From NCBI RefSeq assembly GCF_026004055.1, contig NZ_BPIJ01000001.1, positions 1,116,001 through 1,180,000 on the forward strand: a DNA stretch of 64,000 bases. The letters run 5' to 3'. The notes under the pieces were generated by a model that did no database searches, was not told the DNA's origin, and saw only the letters and a list, made by a program, of their open reading frames with translations. The position numbers and the translations under genes were made by a program. The DNA comes from Meiothermus sp. Lineage in GTDB: Bacteria > Deinococcota > Deinococci > Deinococcales > Thermaceae. Shown piece after piece: positions 50,455 to 60,595 of the stretch (position 1 is its first letter; each line of letters opens with the position of its first letter).

Positions 50455-52184
50455 ATGAAAAAATATGCAGCAGCGGCAATGGCTTTGCTGGCAGGGGCCC
50501 TGGCCCAGCCCACTGCTACCGGCACCGGCGGAGCGGCGGCTACCGTGGATGCACTGGCGACCCGTGCCGCCATGGAGATCCTGGCCCAGGGCGGCAATGC
50601 AGTTGACGCGGCGGTGGCCGCCGCAGCCGTGCTGGGCGTAACCGAGCCTTACTCCTGTGGGATTGGGGGCGGGGGCTTTATGGTGATCTACCTGGCCAAG
50701 GAGCGGCGGGTCGTGACCGTGGATCACCGGGAGGTGGCTCCCGCCTACTTTAGCCCCACCGTCTTCAACGGCCCCAACGGTCAACCCCTTCCCTTCGCCG
50801 AACGGGTCAACAGCGGCCTTTCCGTGGGAGTACCGGGAACGGTAAAAGGCTGGGAAGAGGCCCTGGCTCGCTACGGCACCCTGAGCCTGGGCCGGGTTCT
50901 GCAACCGGCCATCCGGGTGGCGCAGCAGGGCTTTACGGTAGACGCCACCTTTGTTGCCCAGACCCAGGCCAACCTCGAGCGCTTCCGCTACTTCACCTCT
51001 ACCAGCGCCCTCTTCCTGCCCGGAGGCGCGGTACCTGCGGTGGGCTCCACCTTTCGCAACCCCGATCTGGCCCGCACCACCTGCTGCTGGCCTCAGGGGG
51101 CAGCCGGGCCTTCTACAGCGGGCCTATCGCCCAGGCCATCGTCAACACCGTCAATAACCCCCCGGTGGCCCCCGGTGTTAGCGCCAATATTCGTCCGGGT
51201 CGGATGACCCTGGCCGATCTGGCCAACTACGAGGCCCGCATCCGTCAGCCGGTCGTGAGTACCTACCGGGGCTATACCATTTACGGAATGGGCCTGCCCA
51301 GCAGCGGCGGGCCGACCATTGCGCTGGCCTTGAATCTGCTGGAGGGCTACGACCTGAAAGCCCTCCCCCGTGAGCGGGCCCTGCACCTCTACCTCGAGGC
51401 TTCCCGCCTGGCCTTTGCCGACCGCAACGCCTATATGGGCGACCCCGAGTTTGTGGACGCACCCCTAACCGGCCTTTTATCCAAAAAATACGCCGAAGAG
51501 CGGCGCAAGGCCATGGGCGAGCGGGCCGCCGAGGGAGCAGTGCGGGCGGGGGATCCCTACCCCTTCCAGCAAGACCCCTCCACCCCCCTTCGCCCCCAGG
51601 CGCAAAGAGAACGCTGGGAAGGAGAGTCCACCACCCACCTCACGGTTTCCGATAAAGACGGCAATATCGTCTCCTATACCTTCACCATCGAGTCCACCGG
51701 CGGCAACGCCATGGTGGTGCCGGGCTATGGTTTTCTGCTCAACAACGAATTAACCGACTTCGACGCTACCGCACCGCACCCCAACAGCCCCGAGGCCTTC
51801 AAGCGCCCCCGCAGCAGCATGAGCCCTACCCTGGTGTTCCGCGATGGCAGGCCGGTGCTGGCCCTGGGCTCACCCGGTGGGGCAACCATCATCACCACCG
51901 TGCTGCAAACCCTGGTGAATGTGCTGGACTTCGGTCTACCCATCGACCAGGCCCTGGCTGCTCCCCGGCTGAGCCAGCGCAATACCCAGACCACCAACGT
52001 GGACGGAGGCTTTGAGCGTACCCCGGAGGCCCAGGCCCTGGCCGCACTGGGCCACCGTTGGGCCCCCACCGGCGAGATAGGCGCCCTGACCGCCATCGCC
52101 TTCAACCCCGACGGTTCGGTGACGGCCGCCGCCGAACCCGCGCGGCGGGGCGGGGGCAGCGCGGCCGTGGAGCGCCCCCGCTAA
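50455..52184 (+). pseudogene. ggt: gamma-glutamyltransferase, single-base frameshift
   Basis: A signal peptide (MKKYAAAAMALLAGALA) starts a normal GGT large subunit (GGNAVDAAVAAAAVLGVTEPYSCGIGGGGFMVIY). Near 51080 the frame breaks: DLARTT is followed by CCWPQG, while the -1 frame gives LLLASGGSRAFYSGPIAQAIVN and continues to the end. One missing base (for example a T restoring RTYLLLASGG) would mend it. The second part includes the autoprocessing Thr region (STTHLTVSDKDGNIVSYTFT) and GSPGGATIITTV, all intact. Thus either a recent pseudogene or a sequence error. It converges with the thioesterase gene, three bases apart. Confidence 0.85.
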
Positions 52185-52187
52185 GGC

Positions 52188-52634
52188 TCAACCCTCGGCA
52201 GGCCGGCTGCGGCTGGCCTGCCAGCGTTCTTGCAAGCGCTCAAACATTCGCAAAAGCTTGGCCCTGGGCAAGATGACCTGCTCGGTGTAGCCCTCGCCAA
52301 TTTGGTCGCCCAGCTCGTTCCAGGCGGTGCACTTGGCGTGTACGCGGTTGCCCTCGGTGCGCAGGTGTTCGGCCACAATGCGTACTCTCATGCCGGGCAG
52401 GGCCGAGGCCTGGTGATCCACGTTCACCTTGGAGCCGATGCCCTCCTCGCCCGCCTCCAGGAAAGGCAGGATGATCTTGCGGCCCGCCAATTCCATGTGT
52501 TTGGCCATCCAGTAGGTGGCATAGACCGGGTGCAGCTTGCCGAGTTGGGGGTCGCCCTGCTCGAAGTCCACGGTCATCTCGTCGGTAACGACCGTCTCGA
52601 AGGTGGCCTGGTAGCCGGGGGGGATGGGTTTCAT
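52188..52634 (-). CDS. hot-dog-fold thioesterase, FlK-like
   Basis: 148 residues from MKPIPPGYQATFETVVTDEMTVDF. The pattern VYATYWMAKHMELAGRKIILPFLEAGEEGIGSKVNVDHQASALPGMRV matches fluoroacetyl-CoA-thioesterase-like hot-dog proteins, with possible catalytic Thr/Glu/His replaced by other residues; the natural substrate is probably an acyl-CoA. It is the last gene of the aromatic-acid operon, 29 bases after paaK. Confidence 0.8.
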   Translation of the reverse strand: MKPIPPGYQATFETVVTDEMTVDFEQGDPQLGKLHPVYATYWMAKHMELAGRKIILPFLEAGEEGIGSKVNVDHQASALPGMRVRIVAEHLRTEGNRVHAKCTAWNELGDQIGEGYTEQVILPRAKLLRMFERLQERWQASRSRPAEG

Positions 52635-52663
52635 AGGGTGGCTGAAGGGGATTTTTTGAACCC

Positions 52664-54013
<1,350 letters not shown>

Positions 54014-54022
54014 AGGCACCTC

Positions 54023-54505
54023 TTATAGCTTGAGCTTCATGCCTTCGTGGCTGGAGATGAAGCCCAGGCGTTGATAAAAACGGTGGGCGTCTTTGCGGGT
54101 TTTGTCGGTGGTGAGCTGCATCAGGGTACAACCCCGGGCTTTGGCGTATTCCATAGCCCACTCCATCACCACCTGGCCCAGACCCTGCTTGCGCAGGGAG
54201 TACTCGATCCGCATGGCCTCGAGCTGTGCCCGCCAGGCCCCCTGGCGCGACAGGCCGGGAATAAAGCTGAGCTGAAAGGTGCCCACCACCCGCCCCCCTT
54301 GCTCCACCACCGCCAAAAACTGGTTGGGGTCAGCCTCGATGGCCTCGAAGGCCCGGTAGTAGCTCTCGGGCAGGGGGTCGGTAAAGGCTTCCCTGGTCTG
54401 CCCCAGGGGATCGTCGGCCAGGAGCCGGACAATCTCGGGCACGTCGGCGCGGTTAGCCCGGCGAATGAGCCCGTGCCCCTCGGGCAACAAGAAGGTCTCG
54501 CTCAT
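54023..54505 (-). CDS. GNAT-family acetyltransferase
   Basis: 160 residues. RRANRADVPEIVRLLADDPLG at the start and the acetyl-CoA loop LRKQGLGQVVMEWAMEYAKARGCTLMQLTTDKTRKDAHRFYQRLGF near 107-150 are typical. It overlaps the SDR gene by four bases, so it is co-translated within the operon, yet its role in aromatic catabolism is not obvious. Confidence 0.88.
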   Translation of the reverse strand: MSETFLLPEGHGLIRRANRADVPEIVRLLADDPLGQTREAFTDPLPESYYRAFEAIEADPNQFLAVVEQGGRVVGTFQLSFIPGLSRQGAWRAQLEAMRIEYSLRKQGLGQVVMEWAMEYAKARGCTLMQLTTDKTRKDAHRFYQRLGFISSHEGMKLKL

Positions 54506-55251
54506 AAGGCAGTCATGCCCCCATCCACCGCCAGCACCTGCCCGGTTACATAGTCCGAGGCCGGGCTACAGAGGTATAAGGCGGCAGCAGCCAGCTCGCC
54601 TGGGCGGCCAATCCGGCCCAGCGGGGTACGCTCATTTACAAGCTGTTCGGTGCGGGCCAGCAGTTTCTCGGTCATGCGGGTGGGGAAAAAACCCGGCGCT
54701 AGGGCATTGACCCGGATACCAAAAGGCCCCCACTTGACCGCCAGGTCGCGGGTGAGGGCAATGAGCGCCCCTTTGGAAGCCGAGTAAGCAGCGGCATCCA
54801 TGACTTCGCTGGGGCTACCGGCCAGCCCGGCCACCGAGGCGATGTGGAGAATTTTGCCATAGCCCCGGGTCTTCATCTGGCGCGCGGCGATCCTCGAGGC
54901 CAGCAAAGCCCCCGTCACGTTGATATCCAGCACCTCGCGGATTTTCTCCACCGGCACTTCCAGCACATCCTGGCCCCAGGTAACGCCGGCGGCATTGACC
55001 AGGATGTCCACCGGGCCGGTGCGGGCAAAGGCACTTTCCAGACTGTGCTCGTCCTGCACATTGCCCACAATGGGCAGGGCGTCGGGGATGAGCCTCAGGG
55101 CCTCCTCAAAAAAGCCCTCGCGCCTTGCCAGCAAGGCCACCCGGGCCCCGGCCTCACGCAACCCTTGGGCAATCTCCAGGCCCAGGCCCCTCGAACCCCC
55201 GGTCACGAGGGCCGTCTTGCCGTTCAGGTTGAACTGCTCGAGGACGCGCAT
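54502..55251 (-). CDS. short-chain dehydrogenase/reductase
   Basis: 249 residues from ATG 55251. TGGSRGLG (cofactor loop), NAAG, and the catalytic Ser/Tyr/Lys in HIASVAGLAGSPSEVMDAAAYSASKGAL, plus VNALAPGFFPTRMT. It resembles gluconate 5-dehydrogenase and 3-oxoacyl reductases; in this setting an acyl-CoA or hydroxyacyl substrate is plausible. It overlaps the downstream GNAT gene. Confidence 0.88.
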   Translation of the reverse strand: MRVLEQFNLNGKTALVTGGSRGLGLEIAQGLREAGARVALLARREGFFEEALRLIPDALPIVGNVQDEHSLESAFARTGPVDILVNAAGVTWGQDVLEVPVEKIREVLDINVTGALLASRIAARQMKTRGYGKILHIASVAGLAGSPSEVMDAAAYSASKGALIALTRDLAVKWGPFGIRVNALAPGFFPTRMTEKLLARTEQLVNERTPLGRIGRPGELAAAALYLCSPASDYVTGQVLAVDGGMTAL

Positions 55252-55292
55252 GCTTTCACCCACCCATTATCTATAGCTTATCGCTTGATCGG

Positions 55293-56501
55293 CTACAGGC
55301 TTTCCACCACCATGGCGATGCCCTGCCCCACCCCGATACACATGGTGGCCAGGCCAAACTGCACCCCCCGGCGCTGCATCTCGTGCACCAGGTGGGTCAG
55401 GATGCGGGCCCCCGAGGCCCCCAGGGGGTGTCCGATGGCAATCGCGCCCCCATTCACGTTGAGCCGTTCGTCTTCGGCCTCGAGGCCCCATTCGTGCAGC
55501 ACGGCCAGGCTTTGTGCGGCGAAAGCCTCGTTCAGCTCAATTAGGCCGATGTCCTGGAGGGTGAGCCCGGCCCGCTTCAGGGCTTTGGCGCTAGCTGGCA
55601 CCGGCCCGATGCCCATAATGCGGGGTTCCACTCCCGCTACCGCCATGGCCCGAACCCGGGCCATGGGTTTCAGCCCGTGGGCCTGGGCGTATTCGCGGGA
55701 AGCCAACAACACCGCCGCAGCGCCGTCGTTGAGCGAGGAAGAGTTACCTGCGGTTACACTGCCCCCCTGCCTGAATACCGGCTTGAGCCTGGCCAGGGCC
55801 TCGAGGCTGGTGTCGGCCCTGGGGCCTTCGTCAGTCTGGACGAGGGTTTTCTGGCCCTTGCGGTCTGTAATCTCCACCGGCACCATCTGGCTTTGCAGCA
55901 GCCCGCTCTGCTGGGCCCGGATGGCCTTCTGGTGCGAGTGCAGGGCAAACTTGTCCTGGGCCTCGCGGGAGATTTTATACTGCTCGGCCAGGTTTTCGGC
56001 GGTCTCGCCCATGGCCTCGGTGCCGTAGAGTTCCTTCATTCTGGGGTTCACCAGCCGCCAGCCCAGGGTGGTGTCGAACATGGTGACGTTGCCGGTGGGA
56101 AAAGCCTTCTCGGCCTTGGGCATCACCCATGGGGCCCGGCTCATGCTCTCGACACCCGCGCCGATGTACACCTGGCCCTCGCCCAGCATCAGGGCCCGGG
56201 CTGCGTTCGCCACAGCGTCGAGCCCGCTGCCACACAGGCGGTTGATGGTGGTGCCGCCCACAGCAATGGGCAAACCTGCCAGCAGCAAGGCCATGCGGGC
56301 CACATTGCGGTTGTCCTCGCCGGCCTGGTTGGCACAGCCCATGTACACGTCTTCCACGTCGCTTCCGGGGATGCCGGTGCGCTCTAATAGGGCTTTGAGG
56401 GGAATGGCCCCCAGGTCGTCGGGCCTAACTGAGGCCAGGGCCCCGCCGTGCTTGCCGACCGGGGTGCGAACGGCGTCCAGGATATAGGCTTCCATGTTCA
56501 T
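55293..56501 (-). CDS. thiolase, 3-oxoadipyl-CoA/acetyl-CoA type
   Basis: 402 residues. The acyl-enzyme cysteine is in NRLCGSGLDAV near residue 90, NEAFAAQSLAV near 346, GGAIAIGHPLGASGAR near 376 and the second cysteine in TMCIGVGQG near 390. The GEDNRNVARMALLLAGLP segment fits the PaaJ/PcaF branch, which cleaves 3-oxoadipyl-CoA to succinyl-CoA and acetyl-CoA, the last step of the phenylacetate pathway. An 83-base gap separates it from paaI. Confidence 0.92.
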   Translation of the reverse strand: MNMEAYILDAVRTPVGKHGGALASVRPDDLGAIPLKALLERTGIPGSDVEDVYMGCANQAGEDNRNVARMALLLAGLPIAVGGTTINRLCGSGLDAVANAARALMLGEGQVYIGAGVESMSRAPWVMPKAEKAFPTGNVTMFDTTLGWRLVNPRMKELYGTEAMGETAENLAEQYKISREAQDKFALHSHQKAIRAQQSGLLQSQMVPVEITDRKGQKTLVQTDEGPRADTSLEALARLKPVFRQGGSVTAGNSSSLNDGAAAVLLASREYAQAHGLKPMARVRAMAVAGVEPRIMGIGPVPASAKALKRAGLTLQDIGLIELNEAFAAQSLAVLHEWGLEAEDERLNVNGGAIAIGHPLGASGARILTHLVHEMQRRGVQFGLATMCIGVGQGIAMVVESL

Positions 56502-56584
56502 GTGTTTTACCCTCTAGTAGTGTTTGGAGCAAGGGCCTTTTGCGAACAGGCCGGGTTTTCCTTTTCCCTAGCCCAGGCGAAGAC

Positions 56585-56959
56585 TCAGGTCTTTTCCTCG
56601 AGGCGAAAAACCGTGCCGGTAAAAAGCGCCACCACCCGCCCCTCGCTGCGGATTTCGATGCGGTAGGTCGCGGTGCGGCGGCCCAGGTTCTCTTCGCTGG
56701 CGTGGGCCTCGAGCCGGTCTCCCGCCTTGACCGCCTTGAAATACTGCATCTGGGTAGAGAGGGCCACGGCGGGCGTACCATGGGAGTTGGAGGCCAGCGC
56801 AAAGGCCGCATCGGCCAGGCTGTACAGAAAACCACCATGGCAAGAGCCGTGGATATTGAGGTGCTCGGGCCGCACACGGGCGGCCACCACAGCTTTTCCG
56901 GCTTCAACCCGCAGGGTTTCCAGGCCCAGTAACTGCATGTAGGGATCGGTGGTGGTCAT
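56585..56959 (-). CDS. paaI: PaaI-type hydroxyphenylacetyl-CoA thioesterase
   Basis: 124 residues of hot-dog fold. HGSCHGGFLYSLADAAFALASNSHG near residue 37 is the PaaI signature, with the catalytic Asp in LADAAF. It hydrolyses stray aryl-CoA or ring-opened CoA thioesters and so protects the CoA pool. It starts two bases after the livF stop. Confidence 0.92.
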   Translation of the reverse strand: MTTTDPYMQLLGLETLRVEAGKAVVAARVRPEHLNIHGSCHGGFLYSLADAAFALASNSHGTPAVALSTQMQYFKAVKAGDRLEAHASEENLGRRTATYRIEIRSEGRVVALFTGTVFRLEEKT

Positions 56960-56961
56960 GG

Positions 56962-57693
56962 TCAGGCTTCGGTTTTGCTGCGAATGCCCAGGTAGCTCTC
57001 AATCACCCGGGGGTCGTGCAGCAAGTCCTGGCCCCGGCCTTCCATCACCAGCTCGCCGGCCTCGAGCACATACCCCCGGTCGGCCAGCTTGAGGGCCATG
57101 CGGGCGTTCTGCTCGACTACCAGAATGGGCACGCCCTGGGCTTTGAGTTCGGCCAGGATGTGAAAAATCTCCTGCACAATCAGCGGGGCCAGCCCCAGGC
57201 TGGGCTCGTCCAGCAGCAACAGCTTGGGCCGGGCCATCAGGGCCCGCCCGATGGCCAGCATCTGCTGTTCCCCCCCGGACATGGTGCCGGCAAGCTGCTT
57301 GCGGCGCTCGAGGAGGCGCGGAAAGAGGGTATAGACGCGCTCGAGATCCTCGCGGATCCCCTTTTCGCCTCGCTGATAGCGGGTGAAAGCCCCCAATAGC
57401 AGGTTGTCCTCCACTTCCATCGAGGCGAACAGCTCGCGCTTTTCCGGCACCATCACCAGGCCCCTTGTAGCCAGCTCCTCGGGGCTACGACGGCTCAGGG
57501 CCTGCCCCTGGTAGCGCACCGTGCCGCTGGTACTCACCAGCCCCACGATTCCCTTCAGGGTGCTGCTCTTGCCCGCCCCGTTGGGGCCAATCAGGGTGAT
57601 GGCCTCGCCCGCGCCCACCGAGAGGGACAGGTTGCGCACCGCCTCCACCGCCCCGTAGCGCACGGTAAGGTTCTGCACTTCCAGTACGCTCAT
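56962..57693 (-). CDS. livF: branched-chain-amino-acid-type ABC ATPase (LivF)
   Basis: 243 residues from ATG 57693. Walker A GPNGAGKSS, LSGGEQQ-like signature MSGGEQQMLAIGRAL, Walker B LLLLDEPSLGLAP and an H-loop-region VEQNARMALKLADRGYVLE typical of LivF. The upstream extension of the frame (to 57804) is antisense run-on. Together with livM-livG, livH and the binding protein it makes a complete HAAT-type importer. Confidence 0.93.
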   Translation of the reverse strand: MSVLEVQNLTVRYGAVEAVRNLSLSVGAGEAITLIGPNGAGKSSTLKGIVGLVSTSGTVRYQGQALSRRSPEELATRGLVMVPEKRELFASMEVEDNLLLGAFTRYQRGEKGIREDLERVYTLFPRLLERRKQLAGTMSGGEQQMLAIGRALMARPKLLLLDEPSLGLAPLIVQEIFHILAELKAQGVPILVVEQNARMALKLADRGYVLEAGELVMEGRGQDLLHDPRVIESYLGIRSKTEA

Positions 57694-57718
57694 CCTTGCT
57701 CCTTTGCCCTGCGCCCCA

Positions 57719-59491
57719 TCACGCCGCCTCCCCCAGGTAGGCCTCGATGACCTTGGGATTGCGTTGCACCTCGGCGGGGGTACCTTCGGCCAGCTTTTCT
57801 CCATAGTGCATCACGACTACACGGTCTACCAGCCCCATCACCAGATCCATGTCGTGATCCACCAGCAGCACCGTGACTCCTTCGTTCACCAGCTTGCGGA
57901 TTAGGGCCGCAAACTGGCGTTTTTCCCCGGCCCGGAGCCCGGCGGCGGGTTCGTCCAGCAGCAACACCTCGGGCCCCGAGGCCAGGGCGCGGGCAATTTC
58001 CAGTAGGCGCAACTGCCCGATGGCCAGGCCATCGGCTTTCTGGTGGGCAATCTGGGCCAGCCCGACCCGCTCCAAAGCCCGGTAGGCCTCTGCCAGGGCG
58101 GCTTGTTCCTCGGCCTGGCGGAGCCCAAACATCGAAGCCACCACGCTCCGCTGGGTGCGGGCGTAGGTGCCCAGAGCAGCGTTTTCCAGCACAGTCATCT
58201 CGGGGAAGAGGTGGGGGTGCTGGAAAGTGCGGGCGATGCCAAGCCGGTGCACCTCGTAGGGCATCCGTCCGGAGATGACCTGCCCTTTGAAGCGCACCTC
58301 GCCTTTGGTTGGGGGAAAGACCGAGGTAATCATGTTGAAGCAGGTAGACTTGCCCGCCCCGTTGGGGCCAATTAGGGCCAGAATCTCGCCCCGGCGAAGC
58401 TGGAAGCTCATGCCGTTTACCGCCAGCAAGCCACCAAAGCGTTTGGTTAGGCCGTCCACCTCGAGCACCACCTCCCCTGCTTGCCCTGAAGACAATCGGG
58501 TCGGGAGGCCATTGCCGGTGGGGTTTTGGGGTTTGGCCTTGGGCAGGTAGCGTTCGATGAAAGGCCACAGGCCCTTGGGGGCAAACATCAAAATCAGCAC
58601 CAGGATCAGGCCGTAGGCGATAATCTCGTAGTTGCCGGTACGCCCGAAAATCTGCGGCAAGAGGCCCTTGAGGGCTTCCTCGAGGCCCGTAACCAGCCCC
58701 GAGCCCAGAATCACCCCCGGTATGCTGCCCACCCCCCCAGCCACCGCAGCGATCAGGTACTTAATGGAGGCCTCGAGGCTAAAAGGGGTGGGATTGATGA
58801 ACTTCTGGTAGTGCACATACAGCCAGCCCGCCAGTCCGGCATAAAGGGCCGAAAGCACAAACACCTGGAGCTTCAAAACCGCCGGATTGACCCCAAAGCT
58901 GGCCGCTGCAATGGCATCTCCCTTGGAAGCTCGCATAGCCCGCCCCACGCGGCTGTTGGTCAGGTTCCAGGCCATCCAGGCCCCCAGTAGCACAAAAAAC
59001 CAGGCCAGGTAGAAATAACTCCTCGAGTCGCCCAACGTCCAGCCAAATATAGAAATAGCAGGCACCCCCCGCAGGCCGGTGTGCCCCCCGGTGAGGGCAA
59101 TCCAGCTTCCCATCACGATGTAGAGGGCCATGCACCAGGCAATGGTGGAAAGGGGTAGGTAGTGGCCTTTAAGACGGGCGGTGATGCCCCCAAGCACCAC
59201 CGCACCGGCCACCGCGGCCAGAAGCCCCAGCGGAAGGGTGAGCCAGGGGCTCCAGCCCTGGCCGATGGTGAGAAGGGCACTGGTATAGGCGGCCAGTCCC
59301 ATAAAAGCCGCCTGCCCAAAGCTGGTCATGCCCGAGAGGCCCGTCAGCAGGTATAACCCCAGCGTTACCAAAGCCCCAAAGGCGATGTAATTGCCCATGG
59401 TCAGGTAAAACGAAGTAGGGGGCAGCAGCAGCGGCAGCAGCACCAAGCAGGCCACGGCCCCTAAGGTAAGGAGAGAGAAGCGCTGTTTCAT
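57719..59491 (-). CDS. livM: fused LivM permease and LivG ATPase
   Basis: 590 residues. The first 320 form a LivM permease with eight or more membrane segments, including GLSGMTSFGQAAFMGLAAYTSALL and the EAA-like loop GDAIAAASFGVNPAVLKLQVF. A linker (KPQNPTGNGLPTRLSSGQAGEVV) leads to a complete LivG ATPase: GPNGAGKSTCFN, the Q loop in GIARTFQHPHLF, an altered signature LAIGQLRLLEIARAL, Walker B VLLLDEPAAGL and H-loop VLLVDHDMDLVMGL. The ends overlap livH by four bases. LivM-LivG fusions are known in some importers. Confidence 0.93.
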   Translation of the reverse strand: MKQRFSLLTLGAVACLVLLPLLLPPTSFYLTMGNYIAFGALVTLGLYLLTGLSGMTSFGQAAFMGLAAYTSALLTIGQGWSPWLTLPLGLLAAVAGAVVLGGITARLKGHYLPLSTIAWCMALYIVMGSWIALTGGHTGLRGVPAISIFGWTLGDSRSYFYLAWFFVLLGAWMAWNLTNSRVGRAMRASKGDAIAAASFGVNPAVLKLQVFVLSALYAGLAGWLYVHYQKFINPTPFSLEASIKYLIAAVAGGVGSIPGVILGSGLVTGLEEALKGLLPQIFGRTGNYEIIAYGLILVLILMFAPKGLWPFIERYLPKAKPQNPTGNGLPTRLSSGQAGEVVLEVDGLTKRFGGLLAVNGMSFQLRRGEILALIGPNGAGKSTCFNMITSVFPPTKGEVRFKGQVISGRMPYEVHRLGIARTFQHPHLFPEMTVLENAALGTYARTQRSVVASMFGLRQAEEQAALAEAYRALERVGLAQIAHQKADGLAIGQLRLLEIARALASGPEVLLLDEPAAGLRAGEKRQFAALIRKLVNEGVTVLLVDHDMDLVMGLVDRVVVMHYGEKLAEGTPAEVQRNPKVIEAYLGEAA

Positions 59492-60519
59492 TCTTCCTCC
59501 CCGATTTCGCGGCTTTGCAGACTGCGCCAGAGGAGGATGGGCAGCAGCAGCGCAAACACGATGGCGTCCTTGTAGGCGCTGGCCTGGAAGGAGGCCCAAG
59601 ACTCCATCGCCCCCACCAGCAAGGCCCCCACCACCGCCAGCGGGTAGCTAATCAAGCCGCCCAGAATACCGGCCACAAAGCCCTTAAGCCCCAGCAAGAA
59701 GCCCTGGAAGTAGGCAGGGGAGATTAGCGGGGCCAGTAGCATCCCGCTCACACAGGCAATCAAGGTGGCGATGCCAAAGGAGACATACCCGGCCTGGCTG
59801 GGACTGATGCCCAGAAGCCTTGCGCCATAGCGATTGACCGCGCAAGCCCGCAAAGCCTTGCCGTAGATGCTCCGGGTAAAAAAAAGATAGAGCCCCAGCA
59901 TGGCCAGGAGCGCAAAACCGTATACCAGAAAAGCCTGATTGTTGACCGGCACCGGCCCGATGGGGGTCTGTCCGGCCCAAATAGCCGGCAAGCGGAACTG
60001 CTCGGGCCCAAAAAACACCAGCCCCAAGCCCATAAAGGCAAAGTGCAGGCCCACCGCAATAATCAGGTAGGTGAGCACGCTGGCATTCTTGGCCGGTTCA
60101 AAAAAAAGCCGGTAGGAAGCTGGCCCAATGGGCAGCACCACCAGGATGGCCAAAATCCAACCCAGCCACATTGGCACCCCCTGGGCGCCCCACCAGGCCA
60201 GGCCCAGAACCCCCAGGGCCACCAGCAGCAGCAAACCTGCGCGTCTAAGGTTTGATCGGTCTAAAATGGCCCACCACAAGAGCATGGCAGACGCCAGCCA
60301 GGCCGTGCCCGGAATCTGACCCTGTAAGTTCAGGCCGCTTACCTCGGCAGGCAGAAACCAGACATAGGTGAGAGGAGCAAACACCAAAAACTCGCCCAGT
60401 GGCACCAGAATCACCCGTGTGACCGCAAACACCAACACTAGCGAAAGCGCCAGCAGGGCATAGATGGTGCCGTTTTGCAAGGCGTCGGCAGTGAGAAAAG
60501 AAAAGATAGTCCAATCCAT
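59488..60519 (-). CDS. livH: ABC transporter permease (LivH type)
   Basis: 343 residues from ATG 60519, with about nine membrane segments. FLTADALQNGTIYALLALSLVLVFAVTRVILVPLGEF at the start is the LivH signature, and the EAA-like loop is ACAVNRYGARLLGISPSQAGYVSF near residue 235. It is longer than the common 290-300 residues because of an insertion near residues 85-140. A stem-loop separates it from the binding-protein gene. Confidence 0.92.
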   Translation of the reverse strand: MDWTIFSFLTADALQNGTIYALLALSLVLVFAVTRVILVPLGEFLVFAPLTYVWFLPAEVSGLNLQGQIPGTAWLASAMLLWWAILDRSNLRRAGLLLLVALGVLGLAWWGAQGVPMWLGWILAILVVLPIGPASYRLFFEPAKNASVLTYLIIAVGLHFAFMGLGLVFFGPEQFRLPAIWAGQTPIGPVPVNNQAFLVYGFALLAMLGLYLFFTRSIYGKALRACAVNRYGARLLGISPSQAGYVSFGIATLIACVSGMLLAPLISPAYFQGFLLGLKGFVAGILGGLISYPLAVVGALLVGAMESWASFQASAYKDAIVFALLLPILLWRSLQSREIGEEE

Positions 60520-60529
60520 AATTGCAGAT

Positions 60530-60593
60530 GGCTTGTAGCCAATAGCTGATAGCAAAGACTCCTCTATCAACTATTGGCTACTCGCTACAAGCC
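60530..60593 (-). promoter_or_regulatory. intercistronic stem-loop between binding-protein gene and livH
   Basis: GGCTTGTAG and CCAATAG on one side pair with CTATTGG and CTACAAGCC on the other around a 25-base loop. There is no T tract, so it is more likely an mRNA-stabilising or processing hairpin than a full terminator; this could let the binding protein be made in excess. Confidence 0.6.
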
Positions 60594-60595
60594 TC

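Noticed and set aside
50407-50904. N-terminal extension of the LON-domain frame
   Set aside because: It is antisense to ggt, histidine/glycine-rich, and the family begins exactly at MKRLPLFPLP.
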